Assembly (NCBI RefSeq): GCF_016613475.2
Contig: NZ_CP071517.1
Span: forward strand, 3,286,001 to 3,350,000
Direction of reading: 5' to 3'
DNA: 64,000 bases
Source of the DNA: Lysobacter arenosi
GTDB lineage: Bacteria > Pseudomonadota > Gammaproteobacteria > Xanthomonadales > Xanthomonadaceae
Shown piece after piece: positions 57,662 through 64,000 of this stretch. The notes under the pieces were generated by a model, which ran no database searches, had not been told where the DNA came from, and worked only from the letters and a program-made list of their open reading frames with translations. Position 1 is the first letter of the stretch; each line of letters opens with the position of its first letter. Both the position numbers and the translations under genes were made by a program.

Positions 57662-59752
57662 TCACCGCTGTGATGGGCGCCGTGGTTGGGCAGGGGCATT
57701 CGTCGGCGCCGGTGCGGCCGGCGATGCGGCCGGCGCTGCCGGCTGCGGACAGACGAACTGCGTGCGCTTGCCGTCGACGCGGCCGCGCATGCGGTCGCTG
57801 ACCCTGACCGCGTCGCCGTTGAGACGCCAGTCGTAGAGGACGCTGAAGGCGAGCACGCGTGCCACGTAGTCGCGGGTTTCCTTGTAGCTGATCGTCTCGA
57901 TCCAGAAGTCCGGGTCCATGCCCGGCCGCTGCGATTGCCAGCGCGACAGCGGCGACGGCCCGGCGTTGTAGCCGGCAATCACCTGGTAGGGCTGGCCGCC
58001 GTACTTGTCGAGCAGTTCGCGCAGGTAGGCGGTGCCGAGGATGATGTTGGTGTCCGGGTCGTAGAGGCTTTCCGCGCCGCCCCAGGGCTGGCCGATGCGA
58101 GCGGCGACGCCGGAACCGGTGCCGGGCAGGATCTGCATCAGCCCCATCGCGTTCGCACTGGAGCGCGCGCGCGTGTAGAACACGCTCTCGGCGCGGATCT
58201 CGGCGGCGACCCAGGCCGGATCGATGCGATTGCTCGCCGCCTCGCGCCGGATAGTGGCCTCGTGGTGCAGCGGGAAGCGAAGGCCGTACAGGCGCAGCTC
58301 GTCAGGAATTGCCTTGCCCTGCGCGTTCTTGCCCAGTGAGAACACGGCGCGGTCGAACCAGCCGTTGCCCTGCGCGACTTCCACGGCGATGCGACGCTGA
58401 TCGTCGTTGAAACGCGACAGTGCATCGTCCCACTCGCGCACGGCCCAGCCGACGCGGTCGATCTTGAACAGCCCCATCGCCCGCACGATCGCCGGATCGC
58501 CTGCGATCGCCGCCTGTGCCGAGGCGCTGTCATTGGGCAGCCACGGGCACAGCGCATAGGGCAGCGCGAGCTTGTCGGCGGCCAGGAAGCCGTGGAAGTC
58601 GGGCTTCTTCGCTGCCTCGCGGTACAGGCTGTCGGCGGTGGACTTGCTGCCGGCGCGCTCGTTCAGTCGTGCCTCGAAATACATCCAGCGCGTATCGGCG
58701 CGCTGCTTGGCGCCCATCTTGTTGATCGCGGCCAGCGCAGCCGACCAGTCCGAGCGCGACATCGCCTCGCGCACGCGCCACTCATGCAGGCGATCGTCGT
58801 AAGCGACCGCGGGCACGGCGTTGAGTCGCCGCGCCGAATCGGGTTCGTAGGACGCCACCGACCACAGCGCGATCTGGTACAGCGCGCGACCGCGCTCTTC
58901 GTCGCTCAGGCCGAGCGCATCGGCATAGCGCGGCAGGATGGCTTCGGCCGATGCCGGCGACGCCTTGCCGAACTTCGCCAGTCCCTGCGAGGCGATGGCG
59001 CGACTGCGTGCGGTCCTGGGCCAGGTCAGCGCACGCTCGTGCGGTGCATCGAGGAAGGCGGCGTAGTCGTTGGCCAGGGCCAGCTGGTCGGCGGGCAGGC
59101 CGCGCGCAGCGGCGCGCATCACGCCCGGCTGCCATTCGGCGGCGGCCAGGTCGATGCGTTCCCAGCGAAGCTCCGGCGTCAGACCGCCCTGCGTCGACAG
59201 TGCCGCCATCGGCGCATCGCATTGCTCCGGCAGCGACTTGCCGGTGCTGCGCCAGATCGCCTGCGCGTCACTGGTCCATTGCGCATCGGCGCGGCCCTGT
59301 GCGAGGCGCGCGCTGAGTTCACCGCAGCGCAGTGCGGTGCTCTTGATCTGCGGACTCCACGCGGCAAGGAACGATGCCCAGTCCTGGCGGCGCGCGGTCG
59401 CGGTGAGCCAGCTCTCGCGGAACGATTCGGCGACGGCCTGGCCGCGGTAACGCGACAGGAACGATTGCGCCTGGCCGGCGCTGAGGTTGTCGATGTCGCG
59501 GCGCAGGTCGGCGAACTCGACCCAGCCGTAGAGCGGGTGACGCGCGATGTCGGCGTATTGCCCCGCATCGAAGCGGCCCAGTTCGGCCGCCTCCAGCGCG
59601 GCGCGCACGCGCGGCAGTTGCGGATCGACGGTGGCCTTGGGCAAAGCGGGCAATTGCACTGGCGGTGCCGCCGCCGTGCTTTGTGCACAGGCAGTTGCGG
59701 CAACCGCTGCAATGGACGCAGCGAGTACGATTGTGAACGGGCGGGGGACCAT
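57662..59752 (-). CDS. slt: Soluble lytic murein transglycosylase
   Basis: 696 residues. Signal peptide IVLAASIAAVAATACA. A long alpha-helical superhelical domain (about 40-480) forms the doughnut of Slt70, followed by the lysozyme-like SLT domain with catalytic Glu522 in AEIRAESVF and the blocks SSANAMGLMQILPGTG and VIAGYNAGPSPLSRW. Cleaves glycan strands with formation of 1,6-anhydro-muropeptides. First gene of the slt-epimerase-cca unit; its start is 99 bases from the divergent TSUP gene. The C-terminal Pro/Ala tail is an extension of about 40 residues. Confidence 0.95.
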   Translation of the reverse strand: MVPRPFTIVLAASIAAVAATACAQSTAAAPPVQLPALPKATVDPQLPRVRAALEAAELGRFDAGQYADIARHPLYGWVEFADLRRDIDNLSAGQAQSFLSRYRGQAVAESFRESWLTATARRQDWASFLAAWSPQIKSTALRCGELSARLAQGRADAQWTSDAQAIWRSTGKSLPEQCDAPMAALSTQGGLTPELRWERIDLAAAEWQPGVMRAAARGLPADQLALANDYAAFLDAPHERALTWPRTARSRAIASQGLAKFGKASPASAEAILPRYADALGLSDEERGRALYQIALWSVASYEPDSARRLNAVPAVAYDDRLHEWRVREAMSRSDWSAALAAINKMGAKQRADTRWMYFEARLNERAGSKSTADSLYREAAKKPDFHGFLAADKLALPYALCPWLPNDSASAQAAIAGDPAIVRAMGLFKIDRVGWAVREWDDALSRFNDDQRRIAVEVAQGNGWFDRAVFSLGKNAQGKAIPDELRLYGLRFPLHHEATIRREAASNRIDPAWVAAEIRAESVFYTRARSSANAMGLMQILPGTGSGVAARIGQPWGGAESLYDPDTNIILGTAYLRELLDKYGGQPYQVIAGYNAGPSPLSRWQSQRPGMDPDFWIETISYKETRDYVARVLAFSVLYDWRLNGDAVRVSDRMRGRVDGKRTQFVCPQPAAPAASPAAPAPTNAPAQPRRPSQR

Positions 59753-59851
59753 GCATGGGACTATAGCCCAGCGTTGTGAAGTGACCGTCGCCGCAGCGCG
59801 CAGTGCAGTCAGTTGCCGTTGTTGTCCGCAAGAAAATTCTCGGGGAGTCCC

Positions 59852-60652
59852 ATGATCACCGCACTGCTCATCTTCCTCGCGCTCGGCTGCATCGCCGGCA
59901 TTCTCGCCGGCCTTCTCGGTGTGGGCGGTGGCCTGGTGCTGGTGGCGGCGCTCGCATGGCTGCTACCGGGAATGGGCATTCCAAAAGAGGCGGCGATGCA
60001 TGCCGCACTGGCCAGCTCGCTTGCCAGCATTGTCCTGACCGCGGCGGCATCGGCGCGCGCGCATGCATCGCGCGGCAGCGTGCTGTGGCCGACGGTGGCG
60101 TGGATGGTGCCGGGGTTGCTGCTCGGTGGCTGGCTCGGCAGTGGCCTGGCCGTGCGCGTGGACGACAGCGTGCTGCGCTGGATCGTCGCCGGCTACTGCT
60201 TCCTTGCCGCGGCGCAGCTCACCTTCGGTCGCAGCCGCGGCACGGGCGATGCCAACCTGCCCGCGCCGACCGGCGTGGCGATGTCGGCGGCCGGGCTCGG
60301 CATCGGCGCGGTATCGGCCGTGGTCGGCATCGGCGGCGGCAGCATGACCGTGCCGCTGCTGGTCTGGCGCGGCATCGCGCCGGTGCGCGCCATCGGCACC
60401 TCCTCGGCCTGCGGCGTCGCCATCGGCCTCGCCAGCGCGGTCGGCTATGCGCTGCACGCGCCGGCTGGCGCCCTGCCCGAGCATGCAATCGGCTACGTCT
60501 ACCTGCCGGCGGCGATCGGCGTGGCGGCTGCGTCGGTGTTGTCGGCGCCGTATGGCATGCGCCTGGCGCATCGACTGTCCGGCGACACCCTCAAGCGGGT
60601 GTTTGCCGGCTTCCTCGCCCTGGTCGGCACCAGCCTGGTGTTCGGCGGCTGA
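59852..60652 (+). CDS. TSUP-family (TauE/SafE) anion permease
   Basis: 266 residues with about eight membrane helices and the internal duplication of this family: GCIAGILAGLLGVGGGLVLV in the first half and GIGAVSAVVGIGGGSMTVPLL in the second. ATG at 59852 with GGGGAG 5 bases upstream. Predicted export or import of sulfite, sulfonates or related sulfur anions; no sulfur genes are nearby to narrow this. Divergent from slt. Confidence 0.9.
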   Translation: MITALLIFLALGCIAGILAGLLGVGGGLVLVAALAWLLPGMGIPKEAAMHAALASSLASIVLTAAASARAHASRGSVLWPTVAWMVPGLLLGGWLGSGLAVRVDDSVLRWIVAGYCFLAAAQLTFGRSRGTGDANLPAPTGVAMSAAGLGIGAVSAVVGIGGGSMTVPLLVWRGIAPVRAIGTSSACGVAIGLASAVGYALHAPAGALPEHAIGYVYLPAAIGVAAASVLSAPYGMRLAHRLSGDTLKRVFAGFLALVGTSLVFGG

Positions 60653-60949
60653 CCCATTTGCTGGTTTCCGACGTACGGTCGGCTTCGCTCATCTCAATGA
60701 AGTGAGCGACAGAACCCAGTTTCGCGTCCAATTTCCATACCGAAGTCGCCAGGACGGTTTGGAACTCCGGCCCTGATCGCTCAAAAAGTCAGAAATTCCA
60801 GCTCATTCGGCCAACTGTGCCGAAAGTGACGCCGACTTTTTGCCGCTTGTGGCGGCTTTACGAATTGTTTACAACTCAGGGACGCCGCCTGTAGGGGGGT
60901 AGGCGCGTACAGCTGTTCAGCCTGATTTTTTCTTTTTTGGAGAGAGTCG
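60653..60949. promoter_or_regulatory. Leader and presumed promoter region of the second TonB receptor gene
   Basis: 297 bases, less GC-rich than the surroundings (runs such as GTCAGAAATTCC, CTTTTTGCC, TTTTTTCTTTTTTGG). A short GCCGC-TTGTG-GCGGC hairpin with a TTTA tail at 60842-60859 may end the permease transcript. No clear -35/-10 pair and no gene seen. Confidence 0.5.
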
Positions 60950-63853
60950 ATGAAAGCACTACGCCGGCAGTCCCTCACCAGAGCCATACAACTTTCACTG
61001 CTGCTCAGCCTGCCTGGTATCGCAGCCGCACAGGACGCAGCCGCGCCCGCGCAGCCCGGATCAGCCACGACCCTCGACACGGTTACCGTCACCGGCAGCC
61101 GCATCAAGCAGACCAACGTAGTCACCGCGCAGCCGGTGTACGTGCTCGACCGCAGCAAGATCGAGGCCACCGGCCTGCAGAGCGTGGGCGACCTGCTGCA
61201 GCAGCTCAGCTCGAGCGGCAAGGCGCTCAACGCCAAGTTCAATTCCTCCGGCAACTTCGGCTATCCGCCCGACGGCGGCGGCATCGGTGCCGGTTCGGCC
61301 CAGGTCGACCTGCGCAACCTGGGTTCGCAGCGCACCCTGGTGCTGGTCGACGGCGTGCGGTGGGTCAACGAGTCGTCCGCGTCGGGTGTGAGCGGCAGCG
61401 CCGACCTCAACACCATTCCGCTGGCGATCGTCGAACGCATCGAAGTGCTGGAAGACGGCGCCTCGGCGATCTACGGTTCAGACGCCATCGCCGGCGTGGT
61501 CAACATCATCACCCGGCGCAAGTTTGACGGCGCCGAAGTGCACGCCTACTACGGCGAGTACGAAGACGGCGGCGAGACCACCGAAGCCAGCCTGACCATC
61601 GGCGGCAGCGGCGAGCGCTGGTCGGGCATCTTCACCGCCAGCTACTTCGAGCAGCAGGAGATCAGCTCGGGCAGTTGGGAGCAGTCGCGGTTCCCGACGC
61701 CGGGCACCGGCGTGCGCGGCGGTAGCTCCGGCATTCCGCAGGGTCGCTTCTTCTTCTGCGACCCGACCCGACCGACCACCGGCGTGGGCGGCTGCGATGC
61801 CGACACCGAGAACTGGTACGACGTGACCTTGAACAACGGCACCACCACGCCGGTGTTCGATCCCACCAACCCCAACGGCGGCACCTACAACCAGTTCGAC
61901 CTGTCGGACCGGTTCAACTTCGCGCCGTACAACTTCCTGCTCACGCCGAGCAAGCGCAAGTCGATCTTCGCCAGCGCCACCTATGACCTGAGCGATGACG
62001 TCCGCCTGCACGTGAAGGGCCTGTACAACAACCGCACCTCCACCAACCAGGCCGCACCCGAGCCGATCTTCGTCGGCCCCGGCGCCGGCACCGGCGGCAT
62101 CGCCGACACGATCAGCATCCACCAGGACAACCCGTTCAATCCGTTCGGCTACACGCTCGACGCGAACTCGAACCTGCTGGTGGTGACGCGTCGCCCGGTT
62201 GAAGTCGGCCCGCGCATCTTCCACCAGGATGTCGACACGACGTACTTCAACATCGGCCTCGACGGCACCTTCGGCATCGGCGACCGCACGCTGGGCTGGG
62301 ATGCCAACTACGCCCACTCCGAGAACAAGGCCACGCAGGAATTCCTCAACGGCTACAACGTGGCCAAGATGAAGCTCGCACTGGGTGATCCGGCGATCTG
62401 CGCACTGGTCGCAGGCTGCACGCCGCTCGACCTGTTCGGCGGCCAGGGCCGGCCGATGACGCAGGACCAGATCGACTACATCCGCACGCGCCAGATCGAT
62501 TCGAGCAAGCAGGTGCTGGACCTGTTCCAGGGCAACATCACCGGCGACCTGTTCGACATCGGCGACCGCACTGCCGGCTTTGCCGCGGGCGTGGAGCACC
62601 GCCGTTATCGCGGCGACTTCAATCCCGACCCGCTGCGCCAGACCGGCGAATCGCAGGACTCGTTCGCAGCACCGGTGTCGGCTTCGTACGAAGTGGACGA
62701 GATCTACACCGAGTTCAGCTTCCCGGTGCTGGCGTCGCTGGATCTCAGTGCCGCGATCCGCTACTCCGACTACTCGACCTTCGGCAACGAAACCACCGGC
62801 AAGGTCGGTTTCCGCTGGCAGCCGATCGAGGACGTCGTCGTGCGCGGCACCTACTCCACCGGCTTCCGCGCTCCGAACCTCGGTGAGCTGTTCGGCCTCA
62901 CCCAGTTCGGCGCAACGCTGGTGGATCCCTGCGGCTCGACCGGTCGTCCGGGCCCGGCGTCGCCTGACCTGGCGGCAGGTTGCGCGGCACAGGGTGCGCC
63001 GCCGAACTTCGTCCAGGCCAACACGCAGATCACCACCTTCACCGGTGGCAACCCCGATCTGCAGCCGGAGACGTCCGACAGCTGGACCTTCGGCGTGGTC
63101 TACGCGCCGAGCTGGGGTACCGACCAGGCGTGGTCGGACCGCCTCGACTTCGAAGTGGGCTACTACAACATCGAGATCGAGGATGCGATCCAGGCCCGCG
63201 ACCTGCAGGCGTTGCTGGAGACCTGCCTGCGCGAGGGCGGCGTCAATTCGATCAACTGCACGCCATTCACGCGCGGCGCCGGCGGCAACCTCAACCCGCC
63301 CAACAACTTCCTCGACAACCTGGGTTCGATCAAGACCGACGGCGTCGACATCAAGGCCAACTGGGCCGGTCCGGAGTGGAGCTGGGGCCGCCTGAATGCA
63401 TCGCTGCAGTCGACCTACGTCAACGACTACGAGGCCGTCGACGTCGACGGCAACCGTTCGCAGCGCGAGGTCGGCATCGAAGTCGACGACAGCGCCATCC
63501 CGGAATGGCAGACCAACGTGCAGCTGGGTTGGACGCGCGGTGATTTCAACGCCGGTTGGACCGTGCGCTACATCTCGTCGGTGAAGGAGGACTGCGACAA
63601 CGTGCCTGTCGCCGGTGCGCCGGGTTGCCTGGGCGACACGGAGTTCAACGAGCTCGGTTCGACCACGTTCAACGATGCGCAGTTCAACTGGTCAAACGCG
63701 TTCACCGAAGGGCTGAAGCTGACGGTCGGCGTGAACAACATCTTCGGCAAGGAGCCGCCGGTGTGCCTGACTTGCTCGCTTAACGGCTACGACGCCGGTA
63801 CGTATGACCTGCCGGGTGCGTTCTGGTACGTGAGCGCGGACTATCGCTTCTGA
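60950..63853 (+). CDS. TonB-dependent outer-membrane receptor (large)
   Basis: 967 residues, GGAGAGAG 5 bases before the ATG. Signal peptide [14 protein letters not shown]. Plug with [31 protein letters not shown] and [20 protein letters not shown], then a barrel ending WYVSADYRF. Cys-containing loops ([37 protein letters not shown]) and the repeated N-x-Q-x-E-T motif ([17 protein letters not shown]) are typical of the large receptors of Xanthomonadaceae that take up glycan or peptide fragments; the exact ligand is unknown. Monocistronic with its own terminator. Confidence 0.95.
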   Translation: MKALRRQSLTRAIQLSLLLSLPGIAAAQDAAAPAQPGSATTLDTVTVTGSRIKQTNVVTAQPVYVLDRSKIEATGLQSVGDLLQQLSSSGKALNAKFNSSGNFGYPPDGGGIGAGSAQVDLRNLGSQRTLVLVDGVRWVNESSASGVSGSADLNTIPLAIVERIEVLEDGASAIYGSDAIAGVVNIITRRKFDGAEVHAYYGEYEDGGETTEASLTIGGSGERWSGIFTASYFEQQEISSGSWEQSRFPTPGTGVRGGSSGIPQGRFFFCDPTRPTTGVGGCDADTENWYDVTLNNGTTTPVFDPTNPNGGTYNQFDLSDRFNFAPYNFLLTPSKRKSIFASATYDLSDDVRLHVKGLYNNRTSTNQAAPEPIFVGPGAGTGGIADTISIHQDNPFNPFGYTLDANSNLLVVTRRPVEVGPRIFHQDVDTTYFNIGLDGTFGIGDRTLGWDANYAHSENKATQEFLNGYNVAKMKLALGDPAICALVAGCTPLDLFGGQGRPMTQDQIDYIRTRQIDSSKQVLDLFQGNITGDLFDIGDRTAGFAAGVEHRRYRGDFNPDPLRQTGESQDSFAAPVSASYEVDEIYTEFSFPVLASLDLSAAIRYSDYSTFGNETTGKVGFRWQPIEDVVVRGTYSTGFRAPNLGELFGLTQFGATLVDPCGSTGRPGPASPDLAAGCAAQGAPPNFVQANTQITTFTGGNPDLQPETSDSWTFGVVYAPSWGTDQAWSDRLDFEVGYYNIEIEDAIQARDLQALLETCLREGGVNSINCTPFTRGAGGNLNPPNNFLDNLGSIKTDGVDIKANWAGPEWSWGRLNASLQSTYVNDYEAVDVDGNRSQREVGIEVDDSAIPEWQTNVQLGWTRGDFNAGWTVRYISSVKEDCDNVPVAGAPGCLGDTEFNELGSTTFNDAQFNWSNAFTEGLKLTVGVNNIFGKEPPVCLTCSLNGYDAGTYDLPGAFWYVSADYRF

Positions 63854-63912
63854 TGGTGCGCTCGTGATCGCGCGCTCATGAAGGCGTGATCGCGAACCGG
63901 AGTGGAACGGGG

Positions 63913-63946
63913 ACGGCCGATGCATGCATCGGCCGTTTTCTTCTTC
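63913..63946 (+). terminator. Rho-independent terminator of the second TonB receptor gene
   Basis: A 24-base perfect palindrome, ACGGCCGATGCA / TGCATCGGCCGT (63913-63936), followed by TTTCTTCTTC. The remaining bases to 64000 contain no recognisable gene. Confidence 0.92.
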
Positions 63947-64000
63947 GGAGGCGCGTCGATCCAAGTGCGGACGTTCGACAGGCACGGGCAGAGTTCCTGC

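Overview
The window is GC-rich (roughly two thirds G+C), densely packed Gram-negative chromosome. The gene order (coxB-coxA-cox11-coxC with surf1/ctaA/ctaB beside it; rpsU-yqeY-dnaG; tsaD-folB-folK), the large TonB-dependent receptors, paired S8 proteases and a REP-like hairpin all point to a gammaproteobacterium of the Xanthomonadaceae/Lysobacteraceae, Lysobacter-like. This placement is inferred from gene content and style, not from a marker phylogeny. I saw no tRNA, rRNA, CRISPR array, insertion sequence or prophage.

Positions 1-28,551 form a surface and secretion region. A 4,207-residue outer-membrane protein (DUF11 and SdrD-B-like modules fused to a C-terminal beta-barrel) is translationally coupled to an OmpA-type partner cut by the window edge. 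A cytosolic-type sulfatase, a DUF202 protein, a MarC-family protein, an MscS channel gene broken by one in-frame amber codon, and a convergent response regulator/histidine kinase pair follow. Next comes a cassette of two paralogous subtilases (S8) flanking a trimeric autotransporter adhesin. Upstream of the first subtilase lie three GGTGA elements spaced exactly 11 bp apart, the geometry bound by OmpR/PhoB-type regulators such as the one encoded next door. Beyond the second subtilase is a hairpin-rich stretch holding what looks like a decayed DUF11 domain.

Positions 28,552-40,475 are respiratory: putA (proline to glutamate), a REP-like hairpin, then the aa3 cytochrome c oxidase structural genes with assembly genes (a 43-residue membrane ORF, cox11, a DUF2909 twin-TM protein, surf1, a Sco-like CxxxC protein, ctaA, ctaB).

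Positions 40,476-52,682 are mostly housekeeping: a secreted amidohydrolase, a lipoprotein, an S9 peptidase, dnaG-yqeY-rpsU (with a strong rpsU promoter and a terminator after rpsU), tsaD, folB, folK, a membrane protein, a PTR1/FolM-like pteridine reductase, a MidA-type methyltransferase and a VanZ-like protein. Folate/pterin genes are clustered here.

Positions 52,683-64,000 carry two TonB-dependent receptors. Between them are the slt-epimerase-cca transcription unit and a divergent TSUP permease. The last receptor ends in a perfect palindromic terminator.
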